Shown here one piece after another: positions 1-6,066 of a DNA stretch of 6,796 nt. How positions within the stretch are numbered: the stretch's first letter is position 1; each line of letters starts with the position of its first letter. Position numbers and translations under genes: made by a program. Source of the stretch: an uncultured Acidobacteriota bacterium (GTDB lineage: Bacteria; Acidobacteriota; Vicinamibacteria; Vicinamibacterales; SCN-69-37); assembly GCA_937880585.1 (NCBI GenBank), contig CALFMR010000392.1, positions 1-6,796 on the forward strand, in the 5' to 3' direction. The notes under the pieces were generated by a model, which was not told the origin of the DNA, did no database searches, and worked only from the letters and a program-made list of their open reading frames with translations.

Positions 1-16
1 AAACTTCTAACTTTGC
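1..16. repeat. Short copy of 7-bp-period (ACTTCNN) repeat
   Basis: Two consecutive heptamers, ACTTCTA (3-9) and ACTTTGC (10-16), lie seven bases beyond the stop codon of the minus-strand oxidoreductase gene. They match the 7-bp-period repeat seen more fully at 1132-1171 and 1577-1662, on the same strand. The copy is cut by the window edge, so its true length is unknown. On its own it would be too short to call; it is listed because the other two copies sit at gene boundaries in the same way. Confidence 0.4.
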
Positions 17-22
17 TCGACG

Positions 23-1042
23 TCAGAACTCCCGGACGTCGAGCACAACCTTGCCGATCGCGCGTCCGCTTTCGAGGCGGACGTGCGCCGCGGCGGCGTC
101 GGCGAGGGCGAAGCGGCTGTCGATGGCTGGACGGACGACGCCGGATTCGATGAGCGGCCAGACCTCGCGTTCGAGTGCGGCGGCAATCGCGCCTTTCTCG
201 GCTGGCGAGCGCGGACGCAGCGTCGAGCCCGTGATCGTCAGATGCTGGCGCAGGACCGTGAGCAGCGAGATCGTCGCCGTGGCTCCGCCCATCGTCGCGA
301 TCTGGACGAGGCGTCCGCCGCGGGCGAGCGCCTCGAGATTGCGCGGAGCATACGCGCCGCCCACCATGTCGAGCACGACGTCGACGCCCGCGCCGTTCGT
401 GACCTCGCGCGCGACCTCGACGAAGTCCTCGGTCCGATAGTTGATGCCGCGCACCGCGCCGAGCCGTTCGGAGGCGCGGCACTTGTCGTCCGTCCCTGAC
501 GTGGCCAGCACGTGCGCGCCGCGGGCTGACGCGAGCTGGATGGCCGTCGTGCCGATCCCGCTCGTGCCGCCGTGGACGAGCAGCCATTCGCCGGCCGCCA
601 GGCGTCCGCGATCGAAGACGTTCGTCCAGACCGTGAAGAACGTCTCGGGAATCGCCGCGGCCTCGTGCATCGCGAGACCGCGCGGTACGCGCAGGCACTG
701 CGCGCCTGGCACGGCGATCCGTTCGGCATAACCGCCGCCGGCCGCGAGCGCGAGCACCGCGTCGCCGACCTGCCACGCGCGGCCAGACGCCGACCGTGGC
801 GGTGTGCCATTCGCATCGACCGGTCCAAGCGCGGCAATGCGGCCCGCGACTTCGAGCCCCGGAATGTCGCTCGCGCCTGCCGGTGGGGGATAGTGACCCT
901 GCCGCTGCATGAGGTCGGGACGATTGACGCCCGCGGCCGCGACGTCGATGAGCACGTCGCCGGGACCGGGCGTCGGGCCCGGCCGCTCGGCGGGCCTGAG
1001 AACGTCTGGTCCGCCAAACGTCGAGATCTCGATGACTCTCAT
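23..1042 (-). CDS. NAD(P)H:quinone oxidoreductase, PIG3/zeta-crystallin family (zinc-free MDR)
   Basis: A 339-residue medium-chain dehydrogenase/reductase that probably uses NADPH to reduce quinones or related electrophiles in the cytoplasm. The GroES-like N-terminal half carries the family signature around residues 38-67 (GVNRPDL, then QRQGHYPPP, then IPGLEVAG). The Rossmann nucleotide-binding motif HGGTSGIGT is at residues 157-165. The cysteine and histidine ligands of zinc alcohol dehydrogenases are absent, as expected for this zinc-free branch. The frame is open a further 58 codons upstream, but MRVIEIS at 1042 is where family homology normally begins, and the upstream residues come from repeat DNA, so I chose this start. 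The Shine-Dalgarno-like GAAGGA lies unusually close to the ATG, inside a 9-bp repeat. A stretch at about residues 74-90 (DANGTPPRSASGR) looks like a small insertion between two conserved blocks. The gene diverges from the cupin gene. The exact substrate cannot be told from sequence. Confidence 0.93.
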   Translation of the reverse strand: MRVIEISTFGGPDVLRPAERPGPTPGPGDVLIDVAAAGVNRPDLMQRQGHYPPPAGASDIPGLEVAGRIAALGPVDANGTPPRSASGRAWQVGDAVLALAAGGGYAERIAVPGAQCLRVPRGLAMHEAAAIPETFFTVWTNVFDRGRLAAGEWLLVHGGTSGIGTTAIQLASARGAHVLATSGTDDKCRASERLGAVRGINYRTEDFVEVAREVTNGAGVDVVLDMVGGAYAPRNLEALARGGRLVQIATMGGATATISLLTVLRQHLTITGSTLRPRSPAEKGAIAAALEREVWPLIESGVVRPAIDSRFALADAAAAHVRLESGRAIGKVVLDVREF

Positions 1043-1045
1043 GAT

Positions 1046-1072
1046 CCTTCGCGTCCTTCGCGCCCTTCGCGT
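1046..1072. repeat. 9-bp tandem triplicate overlapping the oxidoreductase start region
   Basis: Three head-to-tail copies of CCTTCGCGY (1046-1054, 1055-1063, 1064-1072) differ only at the last base. Read on the minus strand they give GCGAAGG motifs directly upstream of the oxidoreductase ATG. The copy nearest the gene supplies the only obvious Shine-Dalgarno-like sequence (GAAGGA), with very short spacing. The repeat is clear in the sequence; any effect on translation is inference. Confidence 0.75.
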
Positions 1073-1131
1073 GAAGCTCGTCGCGCCTTCATCTCTATCT
1101 TGACGCACGCTCCTGTAGAGTAGCCGCCAAC

Positions 1132-1171
1132 ACTTCGCGACTTCTGGCTTCAGACTTCGAACTTCTGACTT
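1132..1171. repeat. 7-bp-period (RCTTCNR) repeat in the divergent intergenic region
   Basis: After one offset copy (ACTTCGC, 1132-1138), four consecutive heptamers run at exact 7-base spacing from 1140: ACTTCTG, GCTTCAG, ACTTCGA, ACTTCTG, followed by a degenerate ACTTATC. This fills much of the space between the two divergent genes and ends 14 bases before the cupin Shine-Dalgarno. The same motif recurs at 1-16 and 1577-1662. No convincing sigma-70 promoter pair was found in the intergenic region: a TTGACG at 1100-1105 has no correctly spaced -10. Confidence 0.75.
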
Positions 1172-1195
1172 ATCGACGCACTTCAAGGAGACCAC

Positions 1196-1558
1196 ATGCC
1201 GACGCTCATCGCTCAACCCACTGTCATCGCCGCCGCGGGCAACAAGCCCAAGCGGATCGAGGAATATGCGGGCCGCGTCAACTCAGGTCATCAATCCGTT
1301 AGCGTCGCGCGGATGGTCTCGCCGGCCGGATGGGTCGAGCCAGGCCAGCGTCCGGAGTTCGAGGAAGTCACCGTCGTGCTGCGAGGCGTCCTGCACGTCG
1401 AGCACGAGCACGGCACGCTGCAGGTCCGTGCCGGCCAGGCCGTCGTCGCCCATCCCGGCGAGTGGGTGCGCTACAGCAGCCCCGAGGGCGACGGCGCCGA
1501 ATACATCGCCGTCTGCCTGCCCGCGTTCTCGATGGAAACCGTCCACCGCGACGAGTGA
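1196..1558 (+). CDS. Small single-domain cupin protein
   Basis: A 120-residue cytoplasmic protein with no signal peptide or membrane segment. The beta-barrel cupin core spans roughly residues 35-110. The first motif region is GQRPEFEEVTVVLRG (50-64) and the second is GQAVVAHPGEWVRY (80-93), with the characteristic PGEW turn. The canonical first-motif HxH and second-motif histidine are not present: the positions hold P/E/F/E and an arginine near 92. Metal binding, if any, would have to use carboxylates such as E54, E56 or E57. AAGGAG at 1185-1190, five bases before the ATG, supports the start. It lies divergently to the quinone oxidoreductase and upstream of repeat-rich DNA, so no partner can be named. 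The fold is confident, but the reaction or ligand is unknown; sugar, ethanolamine or small-molecule binding or isomerase roles occur in cupins. Confidence 0.85.
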   Translation: MPTLIAQPTVIAAAGNKPKRIEEYAGRVNSGHQSVSVARMVSPAGWVEPGQRPEFEEVTVVLRGVLHVEHEHGTLQVRAGQAVVAHPGEWVRYSSPEGDGAEYIAVCLPAFSMETVHRDE

Positions 1559-1576
1559 AGGCAAGCCTGCCTCGTC

Positions 1577-1662
1577 TCTTCTGGCTTCCGCACTTCCAAC
1601 TTCTGGCTTCGAACTTCTAACGTCGTCATTAGAGCCCTGGGTCTTCGAACTTCTCACTTCGT
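1577..1662. repeat. Large copy of the 7-bp-period repeat downstream of the cupin
   Basis: Heptamers of the RCTTCNR type begin 19 bases after the cupin stop: TCTTCTG (1577), GCTTCCG (1584), ACTTCCA (1592), ACTTCTG (1599), GCTTCGA (1606), ACTTCTA (1613). After a 22-base interruption they resume as TCTTCGA (1642), ACTTCTC (1649), ACTTCGT (1656). A further TCTTCAG (1678-1684) forms the tip of the first hairpin of the adjacent cloverleaf element. The motif is the same as at 1132-1171, so the cupin gene is bracketed by two copies in the same orientation. Confidence 0.75.
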
Positions 1663-1681
1663 CATTGGAGCCCTGGGTCTT
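1610..1681. repeat. 36-bp direct tandem duplication
   Basis: Units at 1610-1645 and 1646-1681 match at 33 of 36 positions by eye; the differences are at unit positions 10, 13 and 22. Each unit runs from CGAACTTCT through GAGCCCTGGGTCTT, so each includes heptamer-repeat sequence plus the left arm of the first cloverleaf hairpin. Only the second unit is followed by the complementary right arm. This suggests a partial duplication of the left end of the cloverleaf element. Confidence 0.85.
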
Positions 1682-1731
1682 CAGACCCAGGGGGCACCAG
1701 GTGTCCCCGAGCCTGAAGGCTCGGGGCTCCA
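1666..1731. repeat. 66-nt cloverleaf-forming palindromic element (three hairpins with closing stem)
   Basis: Three adjacent inverted repeats pack with almost no unpaired bases. Hairpin 1 pairs CCCTGGGTCT (1671-1680) with AGACCCAGGG (1683-1692). Hairpin 2 pairs CACC (1695-1698) with GGTG (1700-1703). Hairpin 3 pairs CCCCGAGCCT (1705-1714) with AGGCTCGGGG (1717-1726). An outer stem TGGAG (1666-1670) with CTCCA (1727-1731) closes all three into a four-way junction. The long stems are perfect. There is no T-tract, so it is not a standard intrinsic terminator, although it could still attenuate or protect the transcript. It lies between the cupin and the LolA-like gene, 90 bases before the latter's start. 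It resembles REP/MITE-like palindromic elements in form; I cannot assign a family. Confidence 0.8.
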
Positions 1732-1821
1732 CGGAACGAACGCGACGAAGGCGCCCTCAAGAACATTCCCACCCAAACGGTGTCTCAGATCGTCTAAGGG
1801 ACGACAAACAGGAGAGACCCC

Positions 1822-2859
1822 ATGCGACGCGTGGGTTGGTTGGCTGCGTGTGTCGTGACGGCGTCCGCGGTCGCACTGCCGGTCGCGCTGGGTGCGCAGA
1901 CTGCGTCGCCGGCCCCGGCATCGCCCGCGGTTCGGGAATCGGTGGCGCCGCCTTCGCCCGCGGCCGTCGAACGCGCCGCGGCCATTCTCGCCGACGCGCG
2001 GCAAGCCCTTGGCGGCGATGCGCTCGCGGCCGTGAAGACGATCGTCGCGACTGGCCGCACGCGCCGCGTGCGCGGCAACAACCTGCAGCCCATCGAGTTC
2101 GAGATGACGATCGCGCTGCCGGACAAGTACGTCCGCACGGACGAGTTTCCAGCCGAAGCGACCGATCCGACGACGACCGGGTTCAATGGGGAGACGTTGA
2201 TTGCGCGTCCCGAGCGCGGGCGAGGACCGGCGCCGGCGGCCGGTCGAGGTGCGCCACCGCCCGGCGCGGCACGCGGCGCGGCGGCGCCCGACCCGCAACA
2301 GGCGCGCGTCCTCGCCGCGAAACAGGACTTCGTCCGCTTCGCGCTCGGTTTCCTCCCCGGATCGTTCGACACCTATCCGCTCACGTTCGCCTATGCCGCC
2401 GAAGCGCGCGCGCCGCAGGGCACGGCCGACGTGCTCGACGTCACGGGCGCGGGCGGCTTCGCCGCGCGGCTGTTCATCGATCGCGCGACGCACCAGCCCA
2501 TCATGGTGAGCTGGCGCCTTCCGCCCACGAGCGTCATCGTCACCGTGCCCGGTGCGCCGCCGCCCGAGACTGTCGCGCCTGGCGTCGTCATGGTGATGGG
2601 CCCGCCGCCGCCCGCTGACGAGGCGAGTCAGGCCGACAAGGACGCCTACGCGAAGGCCGTCGGCGAACTGCGCGACCGCACGCAGAAGACGCCCGTCGAG
2701 CACCGGCTGTATTTCGCCGACTACCGCGCTCAGGACGGCGTGACGTTTCCGTTCCGGCTGCGGCGCGCCATTGGCGTCGACACGACCGAAGAGACGACGT
2801 TCGACCGGTTTCGCATCAACACGCGCATCGATCCACGGAAGTTCGAGGTGTCGAACTAG
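1822..2859 (+). CDS. Secreted LolA-like (outer-membrane lipoprotein-sorting-like) protein
   Basis: A 345-residue exported protein. The signal peptide has a short basic start (MRR), a hydrophobic core, and a likely cleavage after LGA (residue 25); there is no lipobox cysteine. The mature part begins with an Ala/Pro-rich stretch, then a helix-like segment (about 48-72), then alternating short strands. The phrases KYVRTDEF, the DVLDVTGAGGFAARLFID region and the C-terminal YRAQDGVTFPFRLRR with DRFRINTRIDP resemble the LolA/LolB-like half-barrel fold that holds lipid or hydrophobic ligands. Low-complexity Pro/Ala/Gly/Arg (about 128-160) and a Pro-rich loop (about 234-266) look like insertions between strands. 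AGGAG at 1810-1814, seven bases before the ATG, supports the start. The next gene, a TonB-dependent receptor, follows after 75 bases on the same strand, so an operon and a joint envelope role are likely. The fold assignment is by pattern, and the ligand is unknown. Confidence 0.75.
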   Translation: MRRVGWLAACVVTASAVALPVALGAQTASPAPASPAVRESVAPPSPAAVERAAAILADARQALGGDALAAVKTIVATGRTRRVRGNNLQPIEFEMTIALPDKYVRTDEFPAEATDPTTTGFNGETLIARPERGRGPAPAAGRGAPPPGAARGAAAPDPQQARVLAAKQDFVRFALGFLPGSFDTYPLTFAYAAEARAPQGTADVLDVTGAGGFAARLFIDRATHQPIMVSWRLPPTSVIVTVPGAPPPETVAPGVVMVMGPPPPADEASQADKDAYAKAVGELRDRTQKTPVEHRLYFADYRAQDGVTFPFRLRRAIGVDTTEETTFDRFRINTRIDPRKFEVSN

Positions 2860-2934
2860 CCGCGTCAGCTCGACGCGCCGGCGCGACACACCACTCGCCG
2901 CAATCCGCGGCGTTTGCTGACGGGAGTTTGATCC

Positions 2935-5595
2935 ATGCGGTCACGGCTCGCTCGTGCGCTCTCGGCGATCGGCGTTGCTCTCGCGTGCGTGTTGCCGGCA
3001 CCGGCGCGCGCGCAAACGCGCACGGGCCGGCTCCTCGTCACGGTGGTCGATCCCATGGGCGCCGTCGTGCCCGAGGCGGACGTCACCATCACGGGCGTCG
3101 AGAATGCGACCAAACCGTCGTCGACCGCCACGCCAGTCAAGACGAGCGACCGCGGCGTCGCGACGTTCGAGCGGCTGCCGCTCGGCCGCTATGCGGTCGA
3201 AGCGCAGTTCCCGGGCTTCGACACCGGCCGGCTGAAGAACATCCGCGTGCGGGCCGGCGACAACAAGCAAACCGTCATCCTGCCGCTGCGCCAGGTCGAA
3301 GACACGATCACGGTTGGCGCCGACGCGCAGGAGGCGGCCTCCGACCGGTCATCGACGTTTGGCACGACGCTCACGCGCGAGCAGCTCGACTCGCTGTCGG
3401 ACGACCCGGACGTGCTGCGCCAGCAGCTCATGGACATGGCCGGGCCGGACGCCGTCATCAGCGTCGACAGCTTCGAGGGCCGCGACCTGCCGTCGAAGGC
3501 GCAGATCAAGTCCATCCGCATCTCGCGCGATCAGTTCGCCGCCGAGATTCACTCCGCCGGCTTTCCGCGCATCGACGTCGTCACGCAGCCCGGCGTCAGC
3601 CCGTTTCGCGGCAGCGTGGGGATGAATTTCTACGACAGCGCGCTCGACGGCAGGAATCCGATCATCGACTCACGAGCGGCGGCGCAGAGCCGGACGGTCA
3701 ATTCGTCGATCGGCGGCACGCTCATCCCGAACAAGCTCGGCGGATCGATCTTCTTCTACGGCAACCAGGGGTATTCGACGCCCGTGCAGTACGCGTCGGC
3801 CGGCGGCGGCGCGGTGTCGCGCACGGCCAACCTGCGGACGCCGAACGGATTGCTCGAAGGCGGCGCGAGCCTGGAGTACGCGGTGACGCGCGACCAGGTG
3901 CTGCGGCTCGAGGCCGTTCACTACGGCACGAACAGTGACAACCTCGGCGCGTACGATTCCGATGACCGCGCCTACTCGACCAAGAACGGGCAGTCCTACG
4001 TCTACGGGCAGCTCATCGGTGCGATCGGCCGGCGATTCGCCGCGAACACGCGCTTCGAGCTGGGACTGTCCGATCGGTCGTCGCGTTCGGCTGTCGAGGC
4101 GCCGACGATCGTCGTGCCCGAGGCGTTCACGAGCGGCGGCGCGCAGCGCGCTGGCGGCACGCACAGCGTGTCGTACTCGATTGGATCGGACATCGACTAC
4201 GTGCGCGGCCGGCACTCGGTGCGCATGGGCATGCAACTCGACGGCACGAACTATCGGACCGACGAGTCGACCAACTATCTCGGCACCTACACGTTCGAGA
4301 GCCTCGACGCGTTTCTGGCGGGCCAGCCTCGCAGCTATACGCGGCGCATCGGCGATCCGCACATCGCGTACACGAACCTCACGGGCGGCATCTACATCCA
4401 GGACGACATCCGCCTGAGGAAGAACCTCACGATGACGCCGGGTGTGCGCTACGAGGCGCAGACGCACCTGGCCGACTACGACAACTTCGGGCCGCGCTTC
4501 GGCGTCACGTGGGCGCCGTTCGCGAGCGGCCGCACGACGCTGCGCGCGAGCGTGGGCATCTTCTACGACTGGCTCGGCACGAGCACCTACGAGCAGACGC
4601 TGCGTGTGGACGGCTTCCGGCAGCAGGAAATCAACATTCTCGATCCGTCCTATCCCGATCCGGGCGATGCCGCGGCGCCGCCGACGAACCGGTATCTGCT
4701 CGATCCCAACCTTCGCATGGCGCGCAACTCGCGCGTGAGCACGGGCATTTCGCAGATGCTCAACCGCCGGTTGACGGTCAACCTGACCTACGCGTACATC
4801 CGCGGATCGAACCTGCTCGTCGGCGAGAACCTCAACGCACCCGTCGACGGCGTCCGTCCCGACCCGACGTTCGCGAACATCGTCGAAGCCGTGTCGGATG
4901 GCGGCGCGCGGACGCATTCGCTGACGACGAACGTCGCGTTGAACTTCGCACCGATCGGCGTGCCGATGATCCCGGGTGCCGGGCGGCTCATCGACTGGCG
5001 GCGCGGGCTGACGGTCAACGGCACGTACATCCTGTCGTCGGCACAGAACGACACGGACGGTGCGTTCGCCACGCCGGCGACCAACGATCTCGCCGACGAA
5101 TGGGGGCCGGCGCCCGGCGACGTACGGCACCGCGCGAACGTGTCGTTCAATACCGGCGTGTTTCGCAGCCTCAGCGCGCGTTTCGGCGTCTCGGCCAATT
5201 CCGCGCTGCCGCTCACGATTCGGACGGGGTCGGACGACAACCTCGACCTCATCTTCAACGACCGGCCAGCCGGTGTCGGCCGCAACTCGGCGCGCATCGG
5301 CAGCCGGTGGCAGGCGGACGCGTCCTTCTACTACGCGTTCGCGCTCGGCTCGCGCCAGGTCAACTCGGGCGGCGGCGTGGCCATCACCGGGTCGTCGGGC
5401 AACTACAGCGCGACGATCGTCGGCTCGCAGTCGGTCCCGCGCTACCGGCTGAACATCGGCGTGAACATCCAGAACCTGACCAACCACGCCAATTACAGCG
5501 GCTACAGCGGCGTCATGACCTCGCAGTTCTTCCTGCAGCCGACCGTCGCCTACGGCATGCGGCGCGTGACGTTCAACGCGAGCGTCAGCTTCTGA
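2935..5595 (+). CDS. TonB-dependent outer-membrane receptor, Oar-type with carboxypeptidase-regulatory-like domain
   Basis: An 886-residue outer-membrane protein expected to import or bind a ligand with energy from TonB-ExbB-ExbD. A signal peptide ends at ARA (24-26), before QTRTG. Residues about 32-120 form a carboxypeptidase-regulatory-like Ig domain (strand VTVVDP, then GVATFERLPLGRYAVEA). DTITV at 123-127 fits a TonB box. The plug follows (about 128-220) and ends in IDVVTQPG, the usual plug/barrel junction phrase. The rest alternates aromatic- and glycine-rich strands typical of a 22-stranded barrel, and the last residue is Phe (NASVSF), as in BAM substrates. The length suits the family, and no frameshift is seen. 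GGGAG at 2922-2926, eight bases upstream, supports the start. It lies 75 bases after the LolA-like gene. The substrate is not predictable; oligosaccharide or peptide uptake and outer-membrane adhesion are options for this type. Confidence 0.92.
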   Translation: MRSRLARALSAIGVALACVLPAPARAQTRTGRLLVTVVDPMGAVVPEADVTITGVENATKPSSTATPVKTSDRGVATFERLPLGRYAVEAQFPGFDTGRLKNIRVRAGDNKQTVILPLRQVEDTITVGADAQEAASDRSSTFGTTLTREQLDSLSDDPDVLRQQLMDMAGPDAVISVDSFEGRDLPSKAQIKSIRISRDQFAAEIHSAGFPRIDVVTQPGVSPFRGSVGMNFYDSALDGRNPIIDSRAAAQSRTVNSSIGGTLIPNKLGGSIFFYGNQGYSTPVQYASAGGGAVSRTANLRTPNGLLEGGASLEYAVTRDQVLRLEAVHYGTNSDNLGAYDSDDRAYSTKNGQSYVYGQLIGAIGRRFAANTRFELGLSDRSSRSAVEAPTIVVPEAFTSGGAQRAGGTHSVSYSIGSDIDYVRGRHSVRMGMQLDGTNYRTDESTNYLGTYTFESLDAFLAGQPRSYTRRIGDPHIAYTNLTGGIYIQDDIRLRKNLTMTPGVRYEAQTHLADYDNFGPRFGVTWAPFASGRTTLRASVGIFYDWLGTSTYEQTLRVDGFRQQEINILDPSYPDPGDAAAPPTNRYLLDPNLRMARNSRVSTGISQMLNRRLTVNLTYAYIRGSNLLVGENLNAPVDGVRPDPTFANIVEAVSDGGARTHSLTTNVALNFAPIGVPMIPGAGRLIDWRRGLTVNGTYILSSAQNDTDGAFATPATNDLADEWGPAPGDVRHRANVSFNTGVFRSLSARFGVSANSALPLTIRTGSDDNLDLIFNDRPAGVGRNSARIGSRWQADASFYYAFALGSRQVNSGGGVAITGSSGNYSATIVGSQSVPRYRLNIGVNIQNLTNHANYSGYSGVMTSQFFLQPTVAYGMRRVTFNASVSF

Positions 5596-5607
5596 GGTCT
5601 CCACGTT

Positions 5608-5880
5608 CACCCAACTGCGGAGTCACGCACACCCGATTGCGAGGCCGGTCCCACCCAATCGCGCGGCTGCTTGCACCCATTTGCGATCTCACTGCCACCC
5701 GATCGCGTGACCGCTCGCACCCATTTGCGATCTCGCTCGCACCCAACCGTTCGACCGCTTTCACCCATTTGGGATCTCGCTCCCACCCATTCGCGTGACG
5801 GCTTTCACCCATTTACGATCTCGCTCCGACCCGCTTGCGGACCCGCTCACACCCATTTGCGATCTCACTCTCACCCAACA
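5608..5880. repeat. 22-bp tandem array with a 44-bp alternating higher-order period
   Basis: Thirteen CACCC-type motifs start at 5608, 5630, 5652, 5674, 5696, 5718, 5740, 5762, 5784, 5806, 5828 (GACCC), 5850 and 5872, each exactly 22 bases apart with no indels. Units 4, 6, 8, 10 and 12 are nearly identical (CACCCATTTGCGATCTC plus RCTNN). The units between them share only CACCC and a GCTNN-like end, with a divergent centre often containing CGCG or CGTGACC. The array begins 12 bases after the receptor stop codon. The period is not a multiple of three, so open frames through it are not repeat proteins. It is not a CRISPR, because the intervening units still match the same 22-bp template. No terminator hairpin with a T-tract is visible nearby. 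Confidence 0.9.
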
Positions 5881-5927
5881 TCAAAATCGCATTCGAAATC
5901 CTGCGTCCTCGTAACTCATTGTCTGCG
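5881..5927. other. Short unassigned spacer between the tandem array and the IS end
   Basis: About 47 bases, less GC-rich than the surroundings at its start, where the thirteenth array unit decays. I see no gene, hairpin or promoter that can be supported. It may contain the true IS boundary, since a second TGT at 5920-5922 is an alternative end. Confidence 0.4.
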
Positions 5928-5934
5928 TGTTAGC

Positions 5935-5971
5935 GGCGGGCGTAAATTCCACACTTGTGGCGGGCGAAAAT
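5935..5971. repeat. Pair of 13-bp direct repeats in the IS left end (likely transposase-binding sites)
   Basis: GGCGGGCGTAAAT and GGCGGGCGAAAAT are in the same orientation with 24-base spacing, separated by a small palindrome, CCACA-CT-TGTGG (5949-5960), which overlaps the second copy. In IS21 itself, multiple terminal repeats bind the transposase, and these fit that role by position and form. Confidence 0.65.
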
Positions 5972-5977
5972 CTGACA

Positions 5978-6003
5978 GTCGGCAGCACGGTCTGGCTGCC
6001 GGC
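5978..6003. other. Hairpin in the IS leader upstream of istA
   Basis: GTCGGCAGC (5978-5986) can pair with GCTGCCGGC (5995-6003), giving nine pairs including one G-T wobble around an eight-base loop. No T-tract follows, so it is not a clear terminator. In the leader of a transposase gene such a hairpin could limit read-through transcription or translation from outside the element; that role is inference. Confidence 0.55.
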
Positions 6004-6054
6004 TGAGAGCCTCGCTCCCGGCCGGTGATTCATTTCACCATGCGTCTTCACGAG

Positions 6055-6061
6055 GGTGGAG
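6055..6061 (+). promoter_or_regulatory. Ribosome binding site that decides the istA start
   Basis: GGTGGAG lies five bases before the ATG at 6067. An in-frame ATG at 6040 would add nine residues but has no comparable upstream purine tract; instead it follows a GGTGA/TCACC dyad (6024-6028 and 6035-6039). The 6067 start is therefore preferred. Confidence 0.6.
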
Positions 6062-6066
6062 ACGCG

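Noticed and set aside
1100..1121. Possible sigma-70 promoter TTGACG ... TAGAGT before the cupin
   Set aside because: The spacer is only 10 bases, far short of the usual 16-18, so it is not supported.
1043..1216. 58-codon N-terminal extension of the oxidoreductase
   Set aside because: The added residues come from repeat DNA and overlap the cupin start; family similarity begins at MRVIEIS (1042).
1671..1726. Intrinsic terminator of the cupin gene
   Set aside because: Strong GC hairpins are present but no T-tract follows either one, and the cloverleaf arrangement is better described as a palindromic element.
1681..2889. 402-codon minus-strand open frame opposite the LolA-like gene
   Set aside because: Arg/Gly/His-rich shadow frame with no motifs, running through the cloverleaf element; the plus-strand gene has a signal peptide and ribosome binding site.
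3670..5610. 646-codon open frame on the minus strand opposite the receptor
   Set aside because: Its Arg/Val/Ala-rich composition is typical of antisense frames in GC-rich genes; the plus-strand frame has a signal peptide, plug and barrel features.
5585..5812. Minus-strand open frame of 75 codons through the array and receptor end
   Set aside because: It arises from stop-poor repeat DNA, overlaps the receptor's C-terminus, and shows no domain or conserved motif.
5608..5880. CRISPR array
   Set aside because: The conserved 17-bp core recurs every 44 bp, but the intervening sequence still follows the same 22-bp template (CACCC and GCTNN), repeats are too short and there are no cas genes in the window.
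5671..6006. Plus-strand open frame of 111 codons through the tandem array
   Set aside because: The 22-bp period is not a multiple of three, so the frame has no coherent protein repeat; it also runs into the IS left end and has no credible ribosome binding site.
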